Assembly (NCBI GenBank): GCA_024743435.1
Contig: JANSWO010000006.1
Coordinates: 214,542-278,541, forward strand
Source: Pseudomonadaceae bacterium
Lineage (GTDB): Bacteria > Pseudomonadota > Gammaproteobacteria > Pseudomonadales > Azotimanducaceae
Direction of reading: 5' to 3'
DNA length: 64,000 nucleotides
In this document: positions 54,596 to 62,544 of the stretch, one piece after another
Layout: each line of letters opens with the position of its first letter
How positions within the stretch are numbered: the first letter of the stretch is position 1
Program-made: the position numbers and the translations under genes
The notes under the pieces: generated by a model
What the model was told of the DNA's origin: nothing
The model's database searches: none
Seen by the model: the letters and a program-made list of their open reading frames with translations, nothing else

Positions 54596-55912
54596 TTGAG
54601 CGACAACAACGGTGTGCCCGCACGCCAATACGCCTTTCTAACGTTTTTGACGTTGTTAAACGTCATGAACTTCGTCGATCGACAGCTGCTGGCAAGTTTC
54701 GCCAACTTCATCGTTCCAGACCTCGGCTTAACGGACACCGAGTTTGGCCTGTTGACCGGCATCTACTTCATCTTCTTCTACGCGATCATGGGCCTGTTCA
54801 TGGGCACGCTCGCCGATCGGCTGCATCGGCCGCGGTTGATCGCATTCGGGCTTGCCATGTGGAGCATCCTGACTGCGGTGTCAGGAATGGCAAAAGGCTT
54901 CGCGAGTCTCGCCGTGCCTCGCATGTTGATAGGCGTAGGCGAGTCCATTCTCACGCCGACAGCCATGTCCATGCTGGCCGATCGCTTTCCAGCATCGAAG
55001 CTGGGATTTGCATCCGGTTTTTACTACATGGGTGTTCCGATCGGCGTTGGCGCATCACTACTCGTGGTCGGCTATCTCGGTCCAGCAATAGGCTGGCGCA
55101 ACTGCTTCTATCTACTCGGCGGCATCGGCATTCTGCTCGCCATCGTCATGTTGTTCGTCAAAGAGACGCCGCGTCGGCATGGCGAGTTTGAGGTAGACCC
55201 CAACGCCGCTAAGCCAAAACTGTCGGAGATCGCACGAACCGTTTGGTCCTCACTCCTCTCTTCACCAGCTCTAATGCTGACCATGGCAGGCGGCGTGTCG
55301 CTACATTTCATTCTTGGCGCAGCGGCCTTCGATCAGCTTTGGTATGTCCGCGAACGCGGCTTCGACGCTGCCGAGGTCGCACAGATCTCCGGTTGGATCG
55401 CGATGATTGCGGGCGTTCTCGGCAATCTGTTCGGCGGCATCGGTAGCGACGCGTTCATGCGCCGAACGGGTCAAGGCCGTCCGATGTTTCTATTCTGGAT
55501 CATGCTTGCGTTGCTGCCCCTGAACATCATCTACCGCCTGGTACCTGGCGACAGCATCTGGTTCTTCATCGGAATCTTTGTCGGCTACTTCCAGCTTGGC
55601 TGCTTCTACGGCCCAACCTTTGCAACCGTTCAGGATCTGGTTCCACCCCAGATACGCGGCACCATGGTGGCGTTTTACCTGCTGTCACTAAACCTGTTCG
55701 GGTTAGGCATCGGCATAACCGCCGGTGGCATCTGCATAGACCTCATGCGCGACGCCGGCGTGGCCGAGCCCTACACCTGGACGCTACTGACCTTCACCAT
55801 CATTTCCGCGCTCGCCCTTCCCTGCTTCCTTGCAGCCGGGCTACGCTATCGACGAGACCAGCAGGCATTGGCCGCCAAGCTGGCTAACGATCAACAGACC
55901 AGTGGAGTTTGA
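54596..55912 (+). CDS. MFS transporter, spinster-like
   Basis: A 438-residue, 12-helix major facilitator. The start is TTG 54596, supported by GGGGAG seven bases before. The motif between helices 2 and 3 reads GTLADRLHRPRLIAFG, and helix 1 carries MNFVDRQLL, typical of the spinster/sugar-phosphate-like branch common in degraders of organic acids. It is the first gene of a plus-strand series with the UGSC selenoprotein (3 bp downstream), its partner and an acyl-CoA synthetase, so it is likely to import the substrate of that pathway. Confidence 0.93.
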   Translation: MSDNNGVPARQYAFLTFLTLLNVMNFVDRQLLASFANFIVPDLGLTDTEFGLLTGIYFIFFYAIMGLFMGTLADRLHRPRLIAFGLAMWSILTAVSGMAKGFASLAVPRMLIGVGESILTPTAMSMLADRFPASKLGFASGFYYMGVPIGVGASLLVVGYLGPAIGWRNCFYLLGGIGILLAIVMLFVKETPRRHGEFEVDPNAAKPKLSEIARTVWSSLLSSPALMLTMAGGVSLHFILGAAAFDQLWYVRERGFDAAEVAQISGWIAMIAGVLGNLFGGIGSDAFMRRTGQGRPMFLFWIMLALLPLNIIYRLVPGDSIWFFIGIFVGYFQLGCFYGPTFATVQDLVPPQIRGTMVAFYLLSLNLFGLGIGITAGGICIDLMRDAGVAEPYTWTLLTFTIISALALPCFLAAGLRYRRDQQALAAKLANDQQTSGV

Positions 55913-55915
55913 ACC

Positions 55916-56446
55916 ATGATCCGTTTTCTCGACCCTAGAGCGCCGTCTTCGGCGCAGAACGAGCCGTACGAATTGGCAATTGATTTGCCTGCCCAGGCAA
56001 GCGGTACGGTGGCCTTCCTGGCCAACGGCTTTCCAGATTCCGTCGCGTTTCTGAATGCAGTGAGTGATGCGCTCAAGGCGAAGCTACCGAACCTGTCCAT
56101 GCGGCATTGGAACAAGGGCAACGCGTCTATTCCTGCGCCGGAGGAGATGCTAGCCGAGATCGAGGCATCTTCTGTCGCCGTGATTGCCGCCTACGGACAC
56201 TGAGGCAGTTGCACAACCGGCACCGTGCGTGACGGCATTGCAATGGCAAAACGGGGAACTCCATCGGTTGCGTTAGTCACCGAAGAGTTCTGGCCTCAAG
56301 GTGACTTCGTCGCCAACTCGCTGGGTATGAGCGATGCACCTCGCTTGCAGCTACCACATCCTGTAGCGGGAACCGGCGCGGCGCGGCACCAGCAACTGGC
56401 TGAAGAAATTGCCCCCAGGCTAATCAGGATGCTCGCCGGTGACTGA
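55916..56446 (+). CDS. UGSC family selenoprotein, in-frame TGA read as selenocysteine at 56201-56203
   Basis: A 176-residue protein when the TGA is read as Sec96; otherwise it would be two fragments (55916-56203 and a piece opening near 56225). The frame is continuous and similarity runs across the TGA: VAVIAAYGH-U-GSC-TTGTVRDGIAMAKRG. The Sec-Gly-Ser-Cys motif defines the UGSC family, of which both Sec and Cys forms are known. The protein has a thioredoxin-independent redox-type motif, a short length and no signal peptide. The catalysed reaction is not known to me. GGAG precedes ATG 55916; the stop overlaps the next gene by 8 bp. Sec insertion needs selA, selB, selC and selD, which must lie elsewhere. 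Confidence 0.88.
56201..56240 (+). promoter_or_regulatory. UGA codon and candidate bacterial SECIS hairpin
   Basis: Downstream of the UGA at 56201-56203, CCGT (56223-56226) and ACGG (56232-56235) pair around a 5-nt loop GCGTG. The stem can extend by GCA (56220-56222) with TGC (56239-56241) across a small bulge. The loop begins 24 nt after the UGA and has exposed G residues, as expected of SelB-binding hairpins. A GCAC...GTGC pairing at 56211-56228 is an alternative fold. Confidence 0.5.
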
Positions 56447-57512
56447 ACAACTGAGCGCCCCAACAGAGGCGGACGCCGTAGAGGCGCTGCATGCACTCGG
56501 CTGTACGGATGGTCTGCCAGTCATCGTGCCGACGGCTGAGCGCGTTGAACGCATGGTCCTTGCGAGCGGCCAGGATGCAGACCTTGTACTCGGCACGATG
56601 GGCCCCGGAAACGGCGTCGCGAGCATTGAGAAGATCGCAACAGCAGCCGTTATGGCCGGGTGTTTACCGGACTATTTCCCGGTCGTGCTAGCGGCGGTCA
56701 AAGCGGTAATCGACGAGCGTTTCGATCTCACCGAAATGCAAGGCACGACGCATTGCACCGCGCCGCTCGTCATCGTCAACGGCCCGGCGCGGCATTCCTG
56801 CGGCCCTATCGCAGCCCGCTACGGTGCGCTGGGTCCAGGGCACCGGGCAAACGCCACGATAGGCCGTGCATTGAGGCTGGCCATGATCAATGTTGGTGGC
56901 GCGCGACCAGGCGAATCAGACATGGCGCTGCTCGGCCATCCAGGCAAGTTCACGTACTGCCTCGCCGAGGATGAAGAAAATTCACCCTTCGAACCCCTGC
57001 ACATGTCACTGGGTTTTGATGCCGACGACAGCACCGTCACAATTATCGGCGCGGAAGCACCGCAATCCGTCATCTATTCAGGCAACGCCGACGATCCGCT
57101 TGATCATCAACGCCTGTTGAAGGTGCTTGCGGTCGGGCTTACTGGGCTGGCGAGCAACAATGCCATTCTTCGCGCCGGACAGGCGGTTGTCGTGCTGAAC
57201 CCCGATCACGCGGCGATCCTGCACAACGCAGGGCTTACGCGCGCAGACATACAAGCGCAATTGCGTGAGCTGTGTAGCCACACCGTCGCCGAAATCAGCG
57301 AAGTTGCCGGTAGCTTCTCGCCGTCTGGAAAAGACGCCGACAAACGTTTCTATGCCTTCGATGAGGCGACCGACATCATCGTCATCATGGCTGGCGGTAG
57401 CGGGCTGTATTCCATGGTCATGCCAACCTGGTGCGCAGGAAAGCACAAGAACCGCGCCGTAACCGTTCAGGTTGACGTCGATCAATTCTGCGAGATACCA
57501 GGGCTCCAGTAG
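56439..57512 (+). CDS. UGSC-associated partner protein
   Basis: A 357-residue protein starting at GTG 56439 within the last codons of the selenoprotein gene (8-bp overlap). The N-terminus ALHALGCTDGLPVIVPTAERVERM is a shared feature of proteins found next to UGSC proteins (often GWTDGLPVVPPT). Internal features include TMGPGNGVASIEKIATAAVMAGC, TTHCTAPLVIVNGPARHSCG and VIMAGGSGLYSMVMPTWC. Three Cys residues are in conserved-looking contexts. I infer an obligate partner, perhaps holding the substrate or the redox partner site; the reaction is unknown. Confidence 0.75.
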   Translation: MTEQLSAPTEADAVEALHALGCTDGLPVIVPTAERVERMVLASGQDADLVLGTMGPGNGVASIEKIATAAVMAGCLPDYFPVVLAAVKAVIDERFDLTEMQGTTHCTAPLVIVNGPARHSCGPIAARYGALGPGHRANATIGRALRLAMINVGGARPGESDMALLGHPGKFTYCLAEDEENSPFEPLHMSLGFDADDSTVTIIGAEAPQSVIYSGNADDPLDHQRLLKVLAVGLTGLASNNAILRAGQAVVVLNPDHAAILHNAGLTRADIQAQLRELCSHTVAEISEVAGSFSPSGKDADKRFYAFDEATDIIVIMAGGSGLYSMVMPTWCAGKHKNRAVTVQVDVDQFCEIPGLQ

Positions 57513-57553
57513 AAGAACCCGACTCAACATTCAGCACAAGGACAAATTCCAGT

Positions 57554-59107
57554 ATGTATCCAGGCAAGTGGGCCAGCAAATTCCCGGACAAACCCGCCAT
57601 CATTCATTCGCAGACCGGCGAGTCGGTCAGCTTTGGCGAACTCAATAGCCGTTCCAATCAGCTCGCGCATTTGCTGCACGCCGACGGACTGCGCCGGGGC
57701 GACCACATCGCCATATTCATGGAAAACCATCTGCGCTACTTCGAGATTTGCTGGGCGGCATTGCGCAGCGGCCTCTACATCACAACCGTCAATCGCTACC
57801 TCACAAACGAGGAGGCCGGCTACATCATCGACAACTGTGAGGCAAAAGCGCTCATCACATCCAAACGCCTGGAAGAGATTGCGGTAAGCCTTCCTGAGTT
57901 CGCGCCTAACTGCCAACGCTGGCTGATGCTTGATGGCACCGCTGAAGGGTACGACGCTTACGAATCGGCTATTGCCAGCATGCCCGAGAGCAACCTCGCG
58001 CAAGAGCCGACAGGTGCCTTCATGCTCTATAGCTCGGGCACGACCGGACGACCAAAGGGTATCAGTCGACCGTTGCCGGACACCGAGATCAGCGCGGATA
58101 CCGGTGCTGTCGGAGGACTGCAGCAAGCGCTGTGGGGGTTCGACAGTAATACCGTTTATCTGTCACCCGCACCGCTTTATCACTCAGCGCCCATCGGGTT
58201 CTGCACAGCAGCTCTCGCGCTTGGCGGCACGATCGTGATGATGCCTCGATTCGATCCAGTGGAATCTCTACAGGCCATCGAGAAGTACAAGGTCACTCAC
58301 AGCCAGTGGGTACCAACCATGTTTACGCGCATGTTGAAGCTGCCGGAAGCCGAACGCAGCGGCTTCGACCTGAGCAGTCTCAAGGTTGCTATTCACGCCG
58401 CAGCGCCCTGCCCGCGAGAGGTAAAGCAACAGATGCTGGACTGGTGGGGGCCGGTCATCTACGAATACTACGCCGGCACCGAACTCAACGGCTTTACCCA
58501 CGTCACTCCCGAGGCGTGGCTGGCTAAACCGGGTACGGTCGGCCAGCCAATCCTGGGCGTGATCCACATTTGCGATGACGACGGTAACGAGTTGCCAGCA
58601 GGCCAGGACGGTATTGTTTACTTCGAACTGCCGGAGATGCCTTTCGTCTATCACAAGGACGAGGGCAAAACGAAGGACACGCAACATCCGAAGCACGCTA
58701 ACTGGACGGCGCTTGGCGATGTTGGATACGTCGACGAAGACGGCTATCTGTTCCTGACGGATCGCGCCACATTCATGATCATCTCCGGCGGCGTAAACAT
58801 TTACCCGCAGGAGATCGAGGACGCCATGGTCATGCATCCGAAGATCGCTGACGTCGCTGTGGTTGGCGTTCCGGATCCCGAGATGGGTGAAGCTGTGAAA
58901 GCGGTGGTTCAACTCGCCGATGGCTTAGAGGCCAGCGACGACCTCGAAGCAGAGCTCGTGGCGTACGCCCGCGAACACATCGCCCACTACAAGTGCCCGA
59001 AGAGCATCGACTTCATGGAGGAACTACCGAGGCTGCCAACAGGAAAGCTCTATAAGCGCATCCTGAAGGACAACTATTGGGGTAAGACCGGCTCCAAGAT
59101 CGTCTGA
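57554..59107 (+). CDS. AMP-dependent acyl-CoA synthetase
   Basis: A 517-residue adenylate-forming ligase that activates a carboxylate as acyl-AMP and then acyl-CoA. The P-loop is YSSGTTGRPKGI, followed by YEYYAGTELNG (A5), LGDVGYVDEDGYLFLTDR (A7-A8), SGGVNIYPQEIEDAM and the catalytic Lys in LPRLPTGKLYKR. It lacks a long N-terminal extension. The gene lies 41 bp after the UGSC partner gene, and the 54596-59107 series reads as import, redox step, activation of an acid. Confidence 0.93.
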   Translation: MYPGKWASKFPDKPAIIHSQTGESVSFGELNSRSNQLAHLLHADGLRRGDHIAIFMENHLRYFEICWAALRSGLYITTVNRYLTNEEAGYIIDNCEAKALITSKRLEEIAVSLPEFAPNCQRWLMLDGTAEGYDAYESAIASMPESNLAQEPTGAFMLYSSGTTGRPKGISRPLPDTEISADTGAVGGLQQALWGFDSNTVYLSPAPLYHSAPIGFCTAALALGGTIVMMPRFDPVESLQAIEKYKVTHSQWVPTMFTRMLKLPEAERSGFDLSSLKVAIHAAAPCPREVKQQMLDWWGPVIYEYYAGTELNGFTHVTPEAWLAKPGTVGQPILGVIHICDDDGNELPAGQDGIVYFELPEMPFVYHKDEGKTKDTQHPKHANWTALGDVGYVDEDGYLFLTDRATFMIISGGVNIYPQEIEDAMVMHPKIADVAVVGVPDPEMGEAVKAVVQLADGLEASDDLEAELVAYAREHIAHYKCPKSIDFMEELPRLPTGKLYKRILKDNYWGKTGSKIV

Positions 59108-59153
59108 CGTCCGACACCGGGCGCGTTTCGGGATACCGTCGACACCAGGCCGA

Positions 59154-60014
59154 TTACGACACCAGTGGCGCGAAGCCTTCAAGCTCACGCTGAACCGTTG
59201 CGAAGTCCGCGGACGACAGCCTGCACGTCACGCTATCGATCTCCAGCGTACGCAGCCGATCCAGCGTGGGCTCCGACATATCGGCCGAGGAAGCGACGAT
59301 GACGGGCGGTGCACGCCCGGTATCCGCGCACAATGAGCGCAGCTCAACGACCTGACGTTCGAAGTCGTCAATCGGCGTCATGCGATTTTCCGACATGCTG
59401 TTCGCCTCAGGAATGACTACCGGTAACCAACCGTCACCATAGCGAGCGACCCGTTTCAGCACATTCGGGTGCGCACCGGCAATCAGCACCGGCGGACCGC
59501 CGGGCTGAATGGGCTTGGGCCACTGCCACGCCGGATCGAAGTCAACGAACTCACCGTGATACTCCGCGACCTCGTTGTCCCACAACACCCTCATCGCCTC
59601 CACCCGCTCGCGCATAATTTTGAAACGGTCCGCGAGCCGTGAGCCATGATTTTGCATTTCCGGTGCGTTCCAACCCGCCCCAACTCCAAACACCATGCGG
59701 CCACCGGAGAGATGATCCAGGCTTGCAACAGCTTTGGCACAGTTGATTGGATCATGCTGCGGCAGGATGCAGATCGCCGTGCCGATCCTGATGCTTGATG
59801 TGACAGTCGCGGCCGCGGCGAGCGCGACAAACGGATCCAGCATAGCGGCGTACTCACGCGGCACCTCGTCTGCGAGCGGGAAGTCTGTAGTAAGCGGCAT
59901 GTGAGAATGTTCGGATACCCAGAAGGCATCGAAGCCTATCTGCTCCGCCAGCAATGCCACCTCAGCTGGCGTCGCACTGCGATCCGTCGCAAACATACTG
60001 ACACCGAATTTCAT
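59154..60014 (-). CDS. LLM class flavin-dependent oxidoreductase (F420-type)
   Basis: A 286-residue luciferase-like monooxygenase fold. ATG 60014 (MKFGVSMFATDRSATPAEVALLAEQIGFDAFWVSEHSHMP) is preceded by GGTGGTGAT and matches the family start. IRIGTAICILPQHDPINCAKAVASLDHLSGGRMVFGVGAGWNAPEM is the canonical core of the TIGR-type F420 group. Whether FMN or F420 is used cannot be told from sequence; F420 synthesis genes are absent from the window. Its 3' end faces the acyl-CoA synthetase 46 bp away. Confidence 0.93.
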   Translation of the reverse strand: MKFGVSMFATDRSATPAEVALLAEQIGFDAFWVSEHSHMPLTTDFPLADEVPREYAAMLDPFVALAAAATVTSSIRIGTAICILPQHDPINCAKAVASLDHLSGGRMVFGVGAGWNAPEMQNHGSRLADRFKIMRERVEAMRVLWDNEVAEYHGEFVDFDPAWQWPKPIQPGGPPVLIAGAHPNVLKRVARYGDGWLPVVIPEANSMSENRMTPIDDFERQVVELRSLCADTGRAPPVIVASSADMSEPTLDRLRTLEIDSVTCRLSSADFATVQRELEGFAPLVS

Positions 60015-60062
60015 ATCACCACCCAACCTCGATTAATCACGTGCGCGCCTGACGCTCCCGGC

Positions 60063-60410
60063 TCAACTCGATGCCGCATTCATATAGTCACGGTAATATG
60101 TGAGCATGCCGTCGCGAACCTTGTACAGACCGCAACCCTGAACATCACCGGCCGGTGTATGAGCTACCCACTGAGCCCAGGCGGTTTCACCAGCACCGCT
60201 AATCTCTATCACAGTGAAATGAGTCTTTCGGTCACCCATTTCCTGCACCATCTTTGCCATGAACCCAGCAATGGCATCGCGGCCGGTGAACGTGCCGAAA
60301 ATCGGATCTACGAGTACCGCATCTTCACTGAACAGAGGCACCAGCGCCGTATAATCGCCGCTGTCCTGGGTTTGCCAGAACAACTCAATGGTTTGCTTTG
60401 CATCACGCAT
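60063..60410 (-). CDS. SnoaL-like/NTF2-fold protein
   Basis: A 115-residue cone-shaped alpha+beta protein of the NTF2 superfamily. The start is ATG 60410 (MRDAKQTIELFWQTQDSGD), with GGAGG nine bases before. Features are LVPLFSEDAVLVDPIFGTFTGRDAIAGFMAKM and GLYKVRDGMLTYYRDYMN, as in SnoaL-type proteins. A small hydrophobic ligand is typical. Its stop is 49 bp from the LLM oxidoreductase start on the same strand, so the two may be co-transcribed. Confidence 0.88.
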   Translation of the reverse strand: MRDAKQTIELFWQTQDSGDYTALVPLFSEDAVLVDPIFGTFTGRDAIAGFMAKMVQEMGDRKTHFTVIEISGAGETAWAQWVAHTPAGDVQGCGLYKVRDGMLTYYRDYMNAASS

Positions 60411-60499
60411 GGTCCAAAACCTCCAAAACTCGGCCTCTCTAACCCGGCCTGCTGGCTCATCTGCCACCCAGCGGTTTACACTGGCGTTGGAGACACTTC

Positions 60500-60994
60500 A
60501 TGACCACGACCGAAACCCTGGTATTGATAGCACAGATCAGCATGGCGCTGCTGGCTGTCTCCAGTATCGTTGCTCTGCAGATTTCCAGACGGGTGAAGGT
60601 AATCGTCAACTCGTCTCACCTGATCCGCATAGAGAACCTGCTCGCTCTGGGGCTGGTAACCACACTGCTTTCATTGCTACCCATCATCATTGCAGCCATC
60701 GGGCAACCCGACGGCACAGCCGTTCGGATATCGCAGCTCATCATGGCGGGCGTAACGGCGGCGATGATCGCGGTGCGTTTTTTGCCGTCCTACCGGCTCA
60801 ATCGAGACAAGATTCTCGATCTCGGAACGTTTCTGCTCACCGTCGCATTGCTCATCGTCACAATCGTGAGTCAATTGCTTTCCTCCGTGAGCCCCGACAA
60901 CCCCGCTGAAGCCTACGTTCTTGGCCTTGCGTCGCTACTGTTGGCGACCTGCATTTCGTTCTACCGAACCGTGCGCAATGGCATTCAGGCATGA
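60500..60994 (+). CDS. Hypothetical four-helix membrane protein
   Basis: A 164-residue protein with four hydrophobic segments (~6-26, ~46-68, ~80-95, ~108-128, the third weaker) and a fifth near 138-155. GGAG precedes ATG 60500 by eight bases. SRRVKVIVNSSHLIRIENLL and RFLPSYRLNRDKILDL are the hydrophilic loops. No family recognised. The stop overlaps the lipoprotein start by 4 bp (ATGA), so it is translationally coupled. Confidence 0.75.
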   Translation: MTTTETLVLIAQISMALLAVSSIVALQISRRVKVIVNSSHLIRIENLLALGLVTTLLSLLPIIIAAIGQPDGTAVRISQLIMAGVTAAMIAVRFLPSYRLNRDKILDLGTFLLTVALLIVTIVSQLLSSVSPDNPAEAYVLGLASLLLATCISFYRTVRNGIQA

Positions 60995-61362
60995 CATTAG
61001 CCAGTCGTTACCCAACGATCGCACTGACCGCAATGATGATGCTGACCGGTTGCGGCCCGGCTCCAGCTCCGGAAAATCCAGAGCAAACATCCGGCCCCGA
61101 AGAACCACCGCCACAAACAAGTACGCCATCGCCCCACAGCAAGCCCCTCGACCTGAGCATGGATCAGGACACTTTGTTTGAACTCGATGCCAATAACGAC
61201 GAGATAGATACCAGCCAGCGCGCCGACTTACCGTCCCTCGTCGGTCCAGCCGCGGAGAAACGTCTGCGCGTGAGCCCAGGGGTGATTACTAACGAGGAAG
61301 CAGTGGGACTGCGCGATAGAGTGGATGGCGGCGAAGTATCCATCGAGCTGAAAACGAAATAG
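60991..61362 (+). CDS. Small putative lipoprotein
   Basis: A 123-residue protein with a lipoprotein signal: a hydrophobic stretch then LTGC at residues ~18-21, so Cys21 would be lipidated. A Pro-, Glu- and Ser-rich linker (~22-50) leads to an acidic C-terminal part (LDLSMDQDTLFELDANNDEIDTSQ). No family is recognised. The start overlaps the stop of the membrane protein gene, pointing to a linked function. Confidence 0.7.
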   Translation: MTLASRYPTIALTAMMMLTGCGPAPAPENPEQTSGPEEPPPQTSTPSPHSKPLDLSMDQDTLFELDANNDEIDTSQRADLPSLVGPAAEKRLRVSPGVITNEEAVGLRDRVDGGEVSIELKTK

Positions 61363-61369
61363 GCGCCAT

Positions 61370-61681
61370 ATGACAAATCGAGGCCCCGCAGATTGGCCGG
61401 ATGATGTGCGACGCTACATCCACAAACACTTTCCTCGCCGGGAACTGGTCTCGGTTTACCAACGCTTCGCATCGCTCGTGGAGCCGAGTGACCAATTGCT
61501 GCGCGCGGTCGTCCTACTGTCCGAAGGATCACTATCACAACTGAGCCACTACGTTGAGCGAGCCGCCGACGAGCCAGGCGAGGTTATCCGTTGGGCGGAA
61601 CACGACGACCGAGTTGGCAGCCAGGATCTGCGCACAAGCAACCTTGCCAAGCCAATCGATGAGGAGCACCTGGGCAGCTAA
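61370..61681 (+). CDS. Hypothetical small protein
   Basis: A 103-residue protein, largely helical and charged (DVRRYIHKHFPRRELVSVYQRFASLVEPSDQLLRAVVLLSEG). No signal peptide or membrane segment. It starts 7 bp after the lipoprotein stop in the same direction and probably belongs to the same transcript. Function not recognised. Confidence 0.6.
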   Translation: MTNRGPADWPDDVRRYIHKHFPRRELVSVYQRFASLVEPSDQLLRAVVLLSEGSLSQLSHYVERAADEPGEVIRWAEHDDRVGSQDLRTSNLAKPIDEEHLGS

Positions 61682-61735
61682 CGACAAACAGCTAACTAAT
61701 ACTCAAGCGAACGATCACAGCCAAGGACGCAACCA

Positions 61736-62140
61736 ATGCAGACGAACTTCAAAACGGCGCGATGCGTATTGGCTCAGGCCGACACGTTCCTCATGGTCAT
61801 GCATATGTCCTGGCGCGGCCGCCCACGCGGCTTATGGGGGCTGCCGGGAGGCCGCATCGAGTATGGCGAAGCCGGTATCGATGCGCTGCATCGAGAGCTT
61901 GACGAAGAGCTGGCCGTACGCGTGGCGGACCCTGTACTGCTTGGTGACTACCGCTACAAGGGCGCCAGGCACCAGATTTACGGCGCCGAACTCACGGGCG
62001 CAGTGGGTCGGATCGATCGAAATGAGATCGCCGACCTGGCATGGCTCACGCTTCCTGAGATCGTCGAGTTGTCTGAACTACAGAAACTGCATGCGGGATT
62101 CGAAGCACAGGCCGTCGAACGCTATGCACAATTGCGCTGA
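61736..62140 (+). CDS. NUDIX hydrolase
   Basis: A 134-residue NUDIX protein. The box GX5EX7REUXEEXU is complete as GGRIEYGEAGIDALHRELDEELAV near residues 38-61, with the preceding WGLPGG typical of the family. The RGRPRGLWGLPGGR basic loop might suit nucleotide or dinucleoside substrates; specificity is not visible. It follows the hypothetical gene by 55 bp in the same direction. Confidence 0.93.
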   Translation: MQTNFKTARCVLAQADTFLMVMHMSWRGRPRGLWGLPGGRIEYGEAGIDALHRELDEELAVRVADPVLLGDYRYKGARHQIYGAELTGAVGRIDRNEIADLAWLTLPEIVELSELQKLHAGFEAQAVERYAQLR

Positions 62141-62217
62141 CTAGCGGCCGATTGCTGGCATTGATCGCTGACTCGGGTTATGAATACGGCAGATGCAGTA
62201 ACCAGGGACGATATTCA

Positions 62218-62505
62218 ATGCTGGCAACCGAAGCTCGAAATCAGCTTTGTCCCCTACTTGAGCATCTACAGCGCGAGTTACGCGCGGAAGGTCGAGATAC
62301 TCGCTGCGCGGTGTTCGCCCGTATCAAACGCCAACTTGATGGCGCACAGGACGCTCAAACCCTAGCCGAGCCTCTGCTGCGGCTCACCAGTTACTGTGCA
62401 CTACACGGCCGTCTGGCGAGCCACGAGCCGCTCATCGAGCTGGTGCTGGAGCGGGTTGCAAGCCTGCAGGGCCAGCTTCGCGGCGCACGACGGGTCATAC
62501 ACTAG
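62218..62505 (+). CDS. Hypothetical helical protein
   Basis: A 95-residue protein; ATG 62218 follows AGGGA by nine bases, while longer in-frame starts from 62152 have no such site. The sequence is helical (LLEHLQRELRAEGRDTRCAVFARIKRQL) and Leu/Arg-rich, ending RRVIH. No recognised family, signal or membrane segment. The next gene starts 40 bp downstream. Confidence 0.55.
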   Translation: MLATEARNQLCPLLEHLQRELRAEGRDTRCAVFARIKRQLDGAQDAQTLAEPLLRLTSYCALHGRLASHEPLIELVLERVASLQGQLRGARRVIH

Positions 62506-62544
62506 GCCGCCCTTCCGGCCCGTCCAATACAAGAATATCCAGCC

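Noticed and set aside
56201..56203. Treating the TGA as a real stop, or as a sequencing frameshift splitting two genes
   Set aside because: The frame is unchanged across the codon and the residues on both sides form the UGSC family motif; an error would have to create exactly a TGA at the Sec position.
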